Source: Spiro-02 sp034114085
Lineage (GTDB): Bacteria > Spirochaetota > Spirochaetia > Sphaerochaetales > Sphaerochaetaceae
DNA length: 64,000 nucleotides
Direction: 5' to 3'
Assembly: GCA_034114085.1 (NCBI GenBank)
Contig: JAXEWB010000002.1
Coordinates: 62,001-126,000, forward strand
The notes under the pieces are model-generated. The model was not told the DNA's origin and searched no databases. It saw nothing but the letters and a program-made list of their open reading frames with translations. Made by a program: the position numbers and the translations under genes. Positions 7,846 to 16,591 of this stretch are shown in pieces. Numbering within the stretch: the stretch's first letter is position 1; each line of letters starts with the position of its first letter.

Positions 7846-9480
7846 ATGAGTGAGAGGGGCAAGTTTCATCGAAAAGCGTTCCGATGGGGTGGGCGGTTCA
7901 TGCGATGTTATTTTCCTTTCATCGCAGGACTGTCCGTCTTATCATTGTTTATTGGCTTCTTAGGAACTTTAGAACCTGTATATACAGGATGGATCATTGA
8001 TGCGTTGACAATGAAAGACTCACGCAAATTTTTTTGTCTACTCATTGCGCTATCCTGCATACAGATTGGAATCATGTGCATGTCTTTGCTGAACACTTGG
8101 CTTAACATGCGATTTCACCGAGACCTCACTGTAGAGACTGAAAGCAGATTGTTTTCGCAAATCCTGAAAAGCCCGGCTTCGACCGGTATCGAAAACCAGG
8201 GGAATCTCATGAACCTGTTTCTTTCCGATCTCTCTACCATGACTGGGATATATACATCGCTTCTGCCATCTGTCTTTGTATCAATTTGTACGCTTACAGT
8301 AATTTGTGTACGTTTGTACATGATACACAGAATGCTTCTTGTTTTGACATTGTTCTTTTCTCTTGTTCCGTTGCTGCTCGCCCATCACTTTGGGCTAAAG
8401 CAAGCAGAAATCCATCGACAGGAACAGATTGCGTCAGATGCTTATGTCGGATTCCTTGAAGAAACGTTGCCATCCCTGAGAGAGCTTCAATCTGCATTTT
8501 CCCAGCAATTGTTTATCGGTCGATTAGGTCAGGTTCTTGGAAATTTATTCGGTTTTATCAAGAAAAACACCATAGTCTCTCTCAAAGCGTCAACTAGCTT
8601 TTTTTTGTGTAACTATTTGACGAGCATATCTTTGTTGCTTGTTGTCGGTTTCTCGGTACTGAACGAAGATACATCTATCGGTACTTTGGTGGCCGCGATT
8701 CTGTATTCCCAACAGATTCGAACAATTATCCGAAGCTTTGGTGAGAGGTACCAGGAATTATTATCGCATCAGATATCGACGCAACGATTAATGTCTATGT
8801 TCGTGACATGTTCTGATCATATTCGCAATATATATGTTGAAAGTCAGATACCTTCTGAAAGCGTTTCTCTGTTTATCGACGACTTGTCGTTCAGCTATTC
8901 CTGCGACAAGCACGTGTTTCGTCATTTCAGTTTCCGTTTTTCTTGTCCAGGACTGTATGTTGTGAAAGGACGCAATGGAACAGGAAAAACAACGCTTCTC
9001 AATATCTTATGGAGATGGATACCCCCCACCGCTGTCATGAACGGAACAGTGAATTTTATTGGTTGTAAACGAACGGAAGTTGTTTATGCGCCCCAGTCCC
9101 CCACGGTTTTCTCCTTGTCCGTGGCAGATAACCTTTTGCTAGGTATGACAATGGATGAAAAATTTCTGTGGACCGTTCTAGATGCTGTCGGATTGTCTGA
9201 AATTGTCAGAGCTTTACCGCATGGTCTAAATACTATTCTTAAAGAAGATGGAATAGTATTGTCAAAAGGACAATGCCAAAGACTTATTCTGGCACGATGC
9301 ATCATACAAAAACCAAAAATTCTTCTTTTGGATGAAATTGAAACTGCCATTGACAGGGAAAACGAGATTGCAATTTACAATTTGTTATCTACGATTTCCA
9401 CAAATATGTTGGTGATACTTGCGACTCACCGCGATTCATTTGATTCACTGGCTTCCGAAGTGATTGCCCTCGACGAATGA
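7846..9480 (+). CDS. ABC exporter half-transporter (membrane + ATPase) of the Cys-rich peptide cluster
   Basis: A 544-residue fused exporter. The ATG at 7846 follows GAGGGA (7833-7838); upstream ATGs at 7822 and 7831 lack a site. The first 320 residues form a six-helix exporter membrane domain. The ATPase follows: Walker A GRNGTGKTTLL, Q-loop APQSP, a slightly degenerate signature LSKGQ, Walker B ILLLDEIE and switch His in ATHRD. It has no N-terminal C39 peptidase domain, so it does not cleave leaders itself. It probably works as a homodimer that exports the modified peptides. It closes the peptide operon; the DNA returns to the purine locus beyond it. Confidence 0.87.
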   Translation: MSERGKFHRKAFRWGGRFMRCYFPFIAGLSVLSLFIGFLGTLEPVYTGWIIDALTMKDSRKFFCLLIALSCIQIGIMCMSLLNTWLNMRFHRDLTVETESRLFSQILKSPASTGIENQGNLMNLFLSDLSTMTGIYTSLLPSVFVSICTLTVICVRLYMIHRMLLVLTLFFSLVPLLLAHHFGLKQAEIHRQEQIASDAYVGFLEETLPSLRELQSAFSQQLFIGRLGQVLGNLFGFIKKNTIVSLKASTSFFLCNYLTSISLLLVVGFSVLNEDTSIGTLVAAILYSQQIRTIIRSFGERYQELLSHQISTQRLMSMFVTCSDHIRNIYVESQIPSESVSLFIDDLSFSYSCDKHVFRHFSFRFSCPGLYVVKGRNGTGKTTLLNILWRWIPPTAVMNGTVNFIGCKRTEVVYAPQSPTVFSLSVADNLLLGMTMDEKFLWTVLDAVGLSEIVRALPHGLNTILKEDGIVLSKGQCQRLILARCIIQKPKILLLDEIETAIDRENEIAIYNLLSTISTNMLVILATHRDSFDSLASEVIALDE

Positions 9481-9558
9481 CACGAAAGTGCGACAATCGC
9501 CATCTTCTCATCTACCGTTGTTTTTTTATGGCAAGCCGATTTCAACATATATTTATTT

Positions 9559-9573
9559 GCAACAAAACGCAAC
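9559..9573 (+). promoter_or_regulatory. Direct-repeat operator GCAAC-N5-GCAAC upstream of ygeW
   Basis: Two GCAAC units one helical turn apart (9559-9563 and 9569-9573), about 100 bp before the ygeW start. The same 10-bp-period repeat in the same orientation precedes azgA and the importer binding-protein gene. Confidence 0.55.
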
Positions 9574-9581
9574 AAATTTTG

Positions 9582-9610
9582 TGGACAATCCTATATGCTT
9601 GTGATAGTAT
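9582..9610 (+). promoter_or_regulatory. Sigma70-type promoter of ygeW
   Basis: TGGACA (9582-9587) and TAGTAT (9605-9610) are separated by 17 bp. The GCAAC direct repeat lies just upstream of the -35 box, an activator-like position. Confidence 0.5.
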
Positions 9611-9671
9611 CTATTTGAGTGAGAATCCTGTGAGACCGCATTTATCGTAAAAACCGGAGGATATGAGGATT

Positions 9672-10871
9672 ATGAAAGACAACGCTACTATCAAGAAGAT
9701 GATTGAAGAGCTCAAGACGCTCAAGACCCAAGACATGTATCTGAATGATTTCTTCCACACATGGAAGGAGTCGGATGATGAAATCGCCGCCGTATTCCAG
9801 GTCGCTGAAATCCTTCGTGCCATGAGGGAGAACAATATCTCCACCAAGGTTTTTGATAGCGGTCTGGGGATTTCCGTATTCCGCGACAATTCCACCCGTA
9901 CTCGGTTCAGCTTCGCCAGCGCCTGCAACCTGCTTGGCCTTGAAGTACAGGACCTCGACGAGAAGCTGAGTCAGATCGCCCATGGTGAAACCGTTCGCGA
10001 AACCGCCAATATGATTTCTTTCATGGCCGATGTCATCGGCATCCGTGACGACATGTATATTGGTAAGGGCCATACCTACATGAAGACTGTCGCCAACGCC
10101 GTCCAGGAAGGTTATGATGACGGAGTACTCGAACAGCGCCCGACTTTGGTCAACTTGCAGTGCGATATCGACCATCCGACCCAGTCCATGGCCGACCTGC
10201 TGTGGGTCATCAACTATTTCGGCGGAGTGGAGAACCTCAAGGGCAAGAAAGTCGCCATGACCTGGGCTTACAGCCCCTCTTACGGCAAGCCGCTTTCAGT
10301 GCCTCAGGGTGTTATCGGTCTGTTCACCCGTTTCGGCATGGACGTCGTGCTCGCCCATCCGGAAGGATATAACGTCATGCCTGAGATTGAGGACGTCGCC
10401 GCTGAGAACGCAAAGAAATCCGGTGGTTCCTACAAACGTGTGAACAGCATGGAAGAAGCGTTCAAGGATGCTGACATCGTATATCCGAAGAGCTGGGCGC
10501 CGTTCGCCGTCATGGAAGAGCGGACCAAGCTGGTTGAGGAAGGCAAGTTCGATGATCTCAAGGAATTGGAGAAACGCTGCCTGTCGAATAACGCCAAGTT
10601 CAAGGACTGGACCTGCACCGAGGACCTCATGAAGACCACCAAGGACGGCAAGGCGTTGTACATGCACTGCCTGCCAGCCGACATCTCCGGTGTTTCTTGC
10701 AAGGAAGGTGAAGTTGAAGCCAGCGTCTTCGACCGTTATTTGGTTCCCCTGTACAAGGAAGCTAGCTACAAGCCGTATATCATCGCCGCGATGATTTTCT
10801 TGGCCAAGTTCCAGAATCCTTCCTCCAAACTGGCGGAATTGCTCGAAGACGCTAAGAAGAGAATCAAATAG
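9672..10871 (+). CDS. ygeW: YgeW-type carbamoyltransferase of purine catabolism
   Basis: A 399-residue member of the aspartate/ornithine carbamoyltransferase superfamily, of the YgeW class linked to xanthine dehydrogenase loci. These are thought to act on ureido or oxamate-type purine breakdown products, releasing carbamoyl phosphate. The carbamoyl-phosphate loop DNSTRTR is near residue 72 and HCLP near 331, with the DHPTQS region between. GGAGG (9656-9660) is 11 nt from the ATG at 9672 and only 2 nt from one at 9663, so 9672 is preferred. It has its own promoter and terminator. Family placement is strong; the exact substrate is open. Confidence 0.9.
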   Translation: MKDNATIKKMIEELKTLKTQDMYLNDFFHTWKESDDEIAAVFQVAEILRAMRENNISTKVFDSGLGISVFRDNSTRTRFSFASACNLLGLEVQDLDEKLSQIAHGETVRETANMISFMADVIGIRDDMYIGKGHTYMKTVANAVQEGYDDGVLEQRPTLVNLQCDIDHPTQSMADLLWVINYFGGVENLKGKKVAMTWAYSPSYGKPLSVPQGVIGLFTRFGMDVVLAHPEGYNVMPEIEDVAAENAKKSGGSYKRVNSMEEAFKDADIVYPKSWAPFAVMEERTKLVEEGKFDDLKELEKRCLSNNAKFKDWTCTEDLMKTTKDGKALYMHCLPADISGVSCKEGEVEASVFDRYLVPLYKEASYKPYIIAAMIFLAKFQNPSSKLAELLEDAKKRIK

Positions 10872-10909
10872 TACTGTTTTGTAGTACTTCTTTTCAGAAT
10901 TTTCATCGG

Positions 10910-10942
10910 ACTGCCGTAGCTTGTGCTACGGCAGTTTCGTTA
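10910..10942 (+). terminator. Terminator of ygeW
   Basis: A perfect 11-bp stem (10910-10920 with 10925-10935) and TTGT loop, followed by TTCGTTAT. It lies 40 bp after the ygeW stop. Confidence 0.75.
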
Positions 10943-11071
10943 TGCTGATGAGTCCGTCGGCCTGTTTTTGACCTGAGACAAACGGGCGTCTATGTTTTCC
11001 ATTTCTAGTACACCCGTCATTGACTGTCATTGACTACTTGGGCGAATAATCGTTGCTGGCCCTTTCCGATT

Positions 11072-11869
11072 TCAAGGGAAAAAGAAACCGGCCGTCATGT
11101 CCAGATAATTCCGTCCGCCGTATTCACCGTACCTTTCCAGCACGGCGACTTTGAACTCCTCTGAATTCCCGGAACGGTTCGCGATCTCCTTCAACGCTTC
11201 AAGGTATTGGATTTTCGTCTCCACATCCTTGAGGTCTTCCGGAGTATAATGCGAGGTCAGCACAAGTGTGTAGCCTTTTGACAGATACCCTTTCAGCTGA
11301 GCGATAATGGCATCCGCATGCTCTTCGCCCGCGACGATGGAATGGCAGTCGTGTCCAAGCATATGGGTGTAGACGGCGTTGATTTCTGGTATTTCAATAT
11401 CAAAAGCTTCATGAGTCCCGTCTATAATGAACCTGACGCCCCCGATCGTTACGGCCCCCTCGTCGATATAATCGGTCACGGTGTGTATCGTATTGTCAAA
11501 GACTTCTCCGAACATACCGGTGAAATTGCCGATCAACGCCTTTCCCCCGCCGGCATGCCCGTATTCGTCGGCATTCCTGGTTGCATACTTGCGGACCTGA
11601 GGAAGGAACGTCCCTCCCGCCATATGATATGCCAACAGCATGCCGTCGATTTGAAGCTTCCGATCCGATAGATACGTTTCCAGTTCGCTGTTGTTGTCGA
11701 AGAAGCAGGGGGATTCTATGATCACCGCCTTGCCGTTTTTTTCCACGATGAATACCTCGTCGGAAATGAAATCGTTTGTTTTGTAGCTGTGCAGCTTGAT
11801 GTCGTCAAAATCGTAGACGTTCATCTCACCCTTTGCGAGGGGGATTTTCTGGAAGGAAGTCTTGTTCAT
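11072..11869 (-). CDS. Metallo-beta-lactamase-fold-like protein
   Basis: A 265-residue soluble protein resembling stand-alone MBL-fold proteins. The ATG at 11869 has AAAGGAGC at 7 nt; the longer frame upstream has none and runs through the promoter. The usual HxHxDH metal motif is replaced by YHMAGGTF, while later histidines (GHDCHS, TSHY) remain, so a canonical two-metal hydrolase is unlikely. It faces ygeW convergently and has a strong promoter flanked by two operators, suggesting tightly controlled expression. Function unknown. Confidence 0.7.
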   Translation of the reverse strand: MNKTSFQKIPLAKGEMNVYDFDDIKLHSYKTNDFISDEVFIVEKNGKAVIIESPCFFDNNSELETYLSDRKLQIDGMLLAYHMAGGTFLPQVRKYATRNADEYGHAGGGKALIGNFTGMFGEVFDNTIHTVTDYIDEGAVTIGGVRFIIDGTHEAFDIEIPEINAVYTHMLGHDCHSIVAGEEHADAIIAQLKGYLSKGYTLVLTSHYTPEDLKDVETKIQYLEALKEIANRSGNSEEFKVAVLERYGEYGGRNYLDMTAGFFFP

Positions 11870-11895
11870 GATAATGCTCCTTTGAAATCTTTGTG

Positions 11896-11959
11896 TTGTA
11901 ATTATTATGATTACAACTAGTGGTATACCATTGACTGGTTGTAATGTCAATAGTTACAA
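11896..11959 (-). promoter_or_regulatory. Promoter with twin 21-bp inverted-repeat operators
   Basis: On the minus strand TTGACA (11950-11945) and TATACC (11927-11922) are 17 bp apart. Two 21-bp inverted repeats with TTGTAAT or TTGTAAC arms flank the -10: 11939-11959, covering the -35, and 11896-11916, at the start of the transcript and a perfect 7+7 repeat. A dimeric repressor would block this promoter. No obvious regulator gene is adjacent. Confidence 0.7.
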
Positions 11960-12159
11960 TTAAGATTGTCGAAAAAAGTTCTCAATCGTTCACTTGTTCT
12001 CTGCGATGGATATAAGATGGATATAAGAGGAGAGGGGGGCGGACGGAGCTTCCCTTGATAGTTCTCCATTGATCCAGATTGGAGAAAGACGGAGACTTTT
12101 TCAAAAACGCACCGATAGCCAGGCGATATAGCTGATACGATATCCATGATACACAATAA

Positions 12160-12194
12160 GGGCCCGGTTTCCGTATAGTACAGAAACCGGGCCC
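12160..12194. terminator. 12-bp perfect hairpin in the intergenic region
   Basis: The arms 12160-12171 and 12183-12194 pair perfectly (GGGCCCGGTTTC) around an 11-nt loop. Neither side has a long T-run. No gene was recognised in 11960-12382 apart from this hairpin. Confidence 0.5.
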
Positions 12195-12382
12195 GACGAT
12201 CACCTTTTCGAAATTACCGTTTTAAATCTACCGTCCGTTGAGCCGCACGGCTCCTGGAACTGGAACTACGGTAACTAAAAACGATGGATCCGAAGCGGAC
12301 TTGGCTGTAACGACAGGTATTCAGATCAACGGACAACGCCTTATGCCGACGACTCGCTCCGCAAACCGACGAACTCTATCGT

Positions 12383-12787
12383 TTACCAATAGCACATGCC
12401 GTATCTGGCCATGTGAAAAACATCTTCAAGAATGGAGAATGTCATTCCGAAAAGTGCCAGACCGAAAATAAAGAATACAGCGCAGGCCACCAGCCCAATG
12501 ATGCTGAGGATCAGACCCGCTTGGGCCATGCCATCGTTCCTATCGGCTTTCCGAGCCCAATTACCCTGTAGTACGCCGATGATTGCGAGGACGATGCCGG
12601 CGAAGGCTCCGATTCCCGTAGAGGCTGCGAACAAAGACAGTATACCAAGCGTCAAGGCGACGACAGGGTTTCCCGCATGAGGCTTGCGTGTGACCACCGG
12701 CCGCGGTTCTGCTTGAGCCTGATAGTAGTTCTGAGAATTGCTTGCCTCATAGTACTGATTGTTCTGTGTGTTCTCATTCTCTTCCAT
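12383..12787 (-). CDS. Small DUF4190-type membrane protein
   Basis: 134 residues. The ATG at 12787 follows GGAGGTG. An Asn/Gln-rich hydrophilic N-terminus of about 50 residues leads to two hydrophobic helices (NPVVALTLGILSLFA and AGLILSIIGLVACAVFF) separated by a short polar loop. This is the layout of DUF4190 proteins, of unknown function. It is monocistronic. The upstream 12788-13020 stretch shows nothing else recognisable. Confidence 0.65.
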   Translation of the reverse strand: MEENENTQNNQYYEASNSQNYYQAQAEPRPVVTRKPHAGNPVVALTLGILSLFAASTGIGAFAGIVLAIIGVLQGNWARKADRNDGMAQAGLILSIIGLVACAVFFIFGLALFGMTFSILEDVFHMARYGMCYW

Positions 12788-13020
12788 GTTGTTACACCTC
12801 CGGCGCTTGGGAAATATCGAAAACAATCCAAGCGCCATAATCGAAATATATTCATGTCCATGCCCATCGGCAAGACAATTTTTTTCATACAAACCGGGCG
12901 TTGTGCAAAACCTTGTTGAAATTGCTGACATATGCTTGCGGTCGAGCGTATTGCAGTTCTCCCTCATATGGGACGCATTGTGATTTACGTCCGTTTTAGA
13001 CGGGCACTGACTCGTTTTAT

Positions 13021-13073
13021 AAAAAAAGAGAACGCCGTGCAGCTTCAAAGGCTTTGACGGCGCCCTCTTCTTT
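13021..13073 (-). terminator. Intrinsic terminator of the azgA-type permease
   Basis: Read on the minus strand, GC-rich arms AAGAGGGCGCCGT and ACGGCGTTCTCTT pair with a small internal mismatch and are followed by a run of Ts. It lies just past the permease stop at 13100. Confidence 0.75.
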
Positions 13074-13099
13074 GGAAATTCAGATAACGAATCCGATGC

Positions 13100-14383
13100 T
13101 TACCCGATAATGATCTTCAACAGGAACAAAACTGCGATGATGATCGTCATCGGAGTAATCTGCTTCGCCTTGCCGGTGCAGAGCTTCAGGATGATCCAGG
13201 ACAGAATTCCGAACATGATGCCGTCGGCGATGGAATATGCCAGCGGCATGAAGATGATGCACAGGAAAGCCGGGATACTTTCAGTGTAATCTTCAAAGTT
13301 GATGTTCTTTACCGGGGAAATCATGAACAGACCTACGAGGATCAGTGTCGGAGCCGTCGCCGCGCTCGGGATGGAAAGGAACAGCGGGGACAGGAACAGG
13401 GACACCAGGAACAGGATCGCCACGACAAGGGCGGTCAGTCCGGTGCGGCCACCTTCTGCGACGCCGGAAGAACTTTCGACGAATGTAGTGACAGTGGAGG
13501 TTCCGAGGATCGCTCCGACAGTCGTACCGATGGCGTCTGCGAACAAGGCTTCCTTGCAGTTGGGGATGGACCCGTCTTCCTGTATCATATTGGCCTTGGT
13601 GGCACATCCGATCAGCGTTCCTACTGTATCGAACATATCCACGAATAGGAATGTGAACATGACGATCAGGAAGTCAAGAGACAGAATATTGTGGAACTCA
13701 AACTGCCAGAAGGTAGGCGCCAGGGAAGGAGGTACATAATTGCCGCCTGCGTAGGTGGTGACACCAAACGGAATGCCGATGATTGTGGTTGCGATGATAC
13801 CAATCAACAAAGCGCCACGAACCTTGTACGCCAGCAGAATACCAGTAATGACCAGACCGATTACGGCTACTAAGGGTGCGCCCTTGGTAATATCTCCCAA
13901 TCCGACAAGAGTCGAACCGTCGATGATGATCCCTGCGTTCTGCAAGCCAATGAAGGCGATGAACAGGCCGATGCCTACGGAAATAGCGTTCTTGAGGTTC
14001 GCAGGAATACTGTTGACGATAGCTTCACGGATGTTGAAGATCGTCAGGATGATGAAGATGATACCTTCAACGAATACCGCGGTCAACGCGAACTGCCAAC
14101 TATAGCCCATGCCAAGTACGACGGTATAGGCCAGGAACGCATTGAGACCCATGCCTGGAGCTAGCGCGAACGGAAGGTTCGCCATGAAAGCCATGACCAG
14201 GGTCGCGATAGCGGAGGACAACGCAGTTGCGGTAAAAACCGCACCCATGTCCATACCTGCGTCTGAAAGAATGAGCGGGTTGACGATCAATATGTACGCC
14301 ATGGTAAGGAATGTCGTCAGTCCAGCGATCAATTCTGTTTTCAGAGAGGTATTCCTTTCAGAAAGCTTGAATAGTTTTTCCAT
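13100..14383 (-). CDS. NCS2/AzgA-family purine permease
   Basis: A 427-residue polytopic inner-membrane permease importing purine bases (hypoxanthine, guanine or adenine type in the AzgA branch) with protons. The ATG at 14383 has AAGGAGTG at about 6 nt. Family signatures are the N-terminal ELIAGLTTFLTMAYI, the LAPGMGLNAF loop and FVDMFDTVGTLIG in the core. It is transcribed away from the second permease at 14818, and the GCAAC direct repeat sits 78 bp upstream. With adenine deaminase and the XdhD enzyme nearby, it fits purine salvage or catabolism. Confidence 0.9.
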   Translation of the reverse strand: MEKLFKLSERNTSLKTELIAGLTTFLTMAYILIVNPLILSDAGMDMGAVFTATALSSAIATLVMAFMANLPFALAPGMGLNAFLAYTVVLGMGYSWQFALTAVFVEGIIFIILTIFNIREAIVNSIPANLKNAISVGIGLFIAFIGLQNAGIIIDGSTLVGLGDITKGAPLVAVIGLVITGILLAYKVRGALLIGIIATTIIGIPFGVTTYAGGNYVPPSLAPTFWQFEFHNILSLDFLIVMFTFLFVDMFDTVGTLIGCATKANMIQEDGSIPNCKEALFADAIGTTVGAILGTSTVTTFVESSSGVAEGGRTGLTALVVAILFLVSLFLSPLFLSIPSAATAPTLILVGLFMISPVKNINFEDYTESIPAFLCIIFMPLAYSIADGIMFGILSWIILKLCTGKAKQITPMTIIIAVLFLLKIIIG

Positions 14384-14460
14384 GCTATTCACTCCTTGTG
14401 TTGATTGATAACGATATCTTAGCGCAGTTTTAATGGCAAGTACAGTAAAATCGTACAAAT

Positions 14461-14475
14461 GTTGCATTGTGTTGC
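14461..14475 (-). promoter_or_regulatory. Direct-repeat operator GCAAC-N5-GCAAC upstream of the azgA-type permease
   Basis: On the minus strand the two GCAAC units lie 10 bp apart, 78-92 bp before the permease start. A likely promoter follows it (TTGCCA, 17 bp, TATCGT on the minus strand). No purine riboswitch core was found in this 434-bp divergent region. Confidence 0.55.
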
Positions 14476-14817
14476 ACTGATATTCACCATATTGTAGGTA
14501 ATTTGTCTGTTTATGTGCATTGAAAACAGAAACTCTGGACTACGCAAATTAAATATCATATCAGATTGAATCGCTATGCGAGTGTTAATTTTTTTGATAT
14601 TACGGATTCATATAAGTTAATATTTTGCAAATAATTATGTTCAAACGACATTGCAGATTGCACCCTATTTTCACCGGCTCTATACTGACTGTGAACCGGA
14701 TCGGGGACGCCATGACCGACAAAGCGGGGCATGGCGAACCATTCAAAAAAAATTGGGGAGAAGCCCGAACGCCTTCATCGCGGGACTGGCGTACGAAGGC
14801 CGGGCGAAGGAGTGGTT

Positions 14818-16173
14818 GTGAAAGACTTCTTTGAGCTGAGGTCGAAGGATACGAACGTGAGGCGTGAGATCGTAGCTGGTTTTACGACATTCTTCACGAT
14901 GGCGTATATCATCTTCGTGAATCCTGATATGCTGTCACTGACTGGTATGAGCTGGGGTGGAGTGTTTTTTGCCACCTGTCTGTCCGCGACCGTAGGGACG
15001 CTGATCATGGCTCTGTTCGCCAATGTCCCCTATGCCGTTGCGCCGGGCATGGGGCTAAACGCCATTTTTACCTATACGGTATGCCTTGGCGCGGGATTCA
15101 ATTGGCAGGAAGCTCTTGCCATGGTGTTCATCTGCGGTGTGATCAACATTCTCATCACCGTGACGAAGCTCCGCAAGGCGATTGTCAAATCCATCCCAAT
15201 GGGGCTTCAGAATGCCATCGGTGGAGCCATCGGGCTGTTCATCGCTTATCTGGGGATGAACAACGCCGGACTGATTACCTATGGGGCTACTCCGGGCATG
15301 GCCGCCTTCAACACTCCTTCCGTAATCCTTTCTCTGATTGGTCTGTTCATCATGATTGTCCTGATGGTGCTGAAGGTGAAAGGCGCTATTCTGATTGGAA
15401 TCGCCGCCGCTACGGTCATCGGCATTCCGATGGGGGTGACTGTATTACCCCGGAGCATCATGTCCAGCGGAGAGACCGTCCAGGGATTCCGTGACGTTGC
15501 ATTTAGTTTCTTCGGTAGATCCGGTTTCGGTTCTCTATTCTCTCATGCGTCACAGATTCCGTTCGTGCTGATCACAATCTTCAGCATGAGTTTGGCGGAT
15601 ACCTTTGATTCCATAGGTACCTTTATCGGTACCGGTCGGAAGAGCCATATTTTTGATGAAGAGGACGAAAAGGCCCTTGAAGGTTCCGGGTTCAAAAGCC
15701 GGCTGGACAAAGCGTTGGTCGCTGACAGTTTCGCTACGAGCATAGGCGCCTGCCTGGGAACCAGCAACGCCACCACCTATGTCGAAAGTGCGGCGGGAAT
15801 CGCAGCCGGCGGTCGGACCGGCCTGACCAGTCTGACGACCGCGGTCTTGTTCCTGCTGTGCCTGCCGTTCGCCGGATTGTTCGGCATGGTTCCCGGTGCC
15901 GCTACTGCGCCGGCGCTGATTGTCGTCGGCATCCTGATGGCTGAACCGTTCGCTGAGATTGACTGGAAAAATTTCGAGGAGGCCGTGCCGGCGTTCTTTA
16001 CCGTGGCCGTCATGAGTTTTACCTATGGTATCACCAATGGTATCGCGGCGGGTTTCATCATGTATTGCGTTGTCAAGCTATGTACGGGGAAGTGGAAGGA
16101 AATCCACCCGATCATTGCCGTGGCGTCAATATTGTTCATTATAGATTTTGTGATGAAAGCAGTAGGGGCTTGA
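14818..16173 (+). CDS. Second NCS2/AzgA-family purine permease
   Basis: A 451-residue paralogue of the permease at 13100-14383. The GTG at 14818 has AAGGAG (14807-14812) at 5 nt; an upstream ATG at 14731 lacks one and would add a non-family tail. Signatures include EIVAGFTTFFTMAYI, VAPGMGLNAI and SLADTFDSIGTFIG. It is about 24 residues longer than its sister, with a charged insert near DEEDEKALEGSG. Two divergent paralogues suggest different base preferences. A strong terminator follows. Confidence 0.9.
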   Translation: MKDFFELRSKDTNVRREIVAGFTTFFTMAYIIFVNPDMLSLTGMSWGGVFFATCLSATVGTLIMALFANVPYAVAPGMGLNAIFTYTVCLGAGFNWQEALAMVFICGVINILITVTKLRKAIVKSIPMGLQNAIGGAIGLFIAYLGMNNAGLITYGATPGMAAFNTPSVILSLIGLFIMIVLMVLKVKGAILIGIAAATVIGIPMGVTVLPRSIMSSGETVQGFRDVAFSFFGRSGFGSLFSHASQIPFVLITIFSMSLADTFDSIGTFIGTGRKSHIFDEEDEKALEGSGFKSRLDKALVADSFATSIGACLGTSNATTYVESAAGIAAGGRTGLTSLTTAVLFLLCLPFAGLFGMVPGAATAPALIVVGILMAEPFAEIDWKNFEEAVPAFFTVAVMSFTYGITNGIAAGFIMYCVVKLCTGKWKEIHPIIAVASILFIIDFVMKAVGA

Positions 16174-16193
16174 ATGGTCTATTGATTGATGAT

Positions 16194-16231
16194 GGGGCGC
16201 CGCTTGGGCTTTTGCAGGGCGGCGTCCCTTT
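16194..16231 (+). terminator. Terminator after the second purine permease
   Basis: A ten-base stem (16194-16203 with 16219-16228, one G-U pair) ends in TTT, 20 bp after the permease stop. The remaining stretch up to the adenine deaminase (16232-16591) shows no recognisable gene or riboswitch. Confidence 0.65.
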
Positions 16232-16591
16232 GCGCATATAGGTACAGGTTCTGCATTGCTTATCATATGTATGCAGTTTTATGTTATATTTTTGAGGTTT
16301 ACCGCAGTAAAAAATGGATTTTTTTACTTGTCCGTGGCTTTTAGTCATGATAGACTGTATAGCGGTTCCTTGGTGGTCTAGGCAAAAGAAATGTGTTTCC
16401 AATCCAGGGGATGATTTTGTGGACGGTTTACGGACATTGCCGCCGGGCACGCCTCACTGGTGTTGTCTCAGAAGCGGCTTCCTTTGTATGGCGCATGACG
16501 TGGGATGCGATTGGCGCGCCACGTACCGTCTGCATGATTAGGATGGATGAATGCCATCGCAATGGTGCATGGGCCGACAAGGAGGCTTATC

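Noticed and set aside
14384..14817. Purine riboswitch upstream of the two permeases
   Set aside because: No conserved purine aptamer core or P1-P3 pairing was visible; the GCAAC repeat is a better explanation for regulation.
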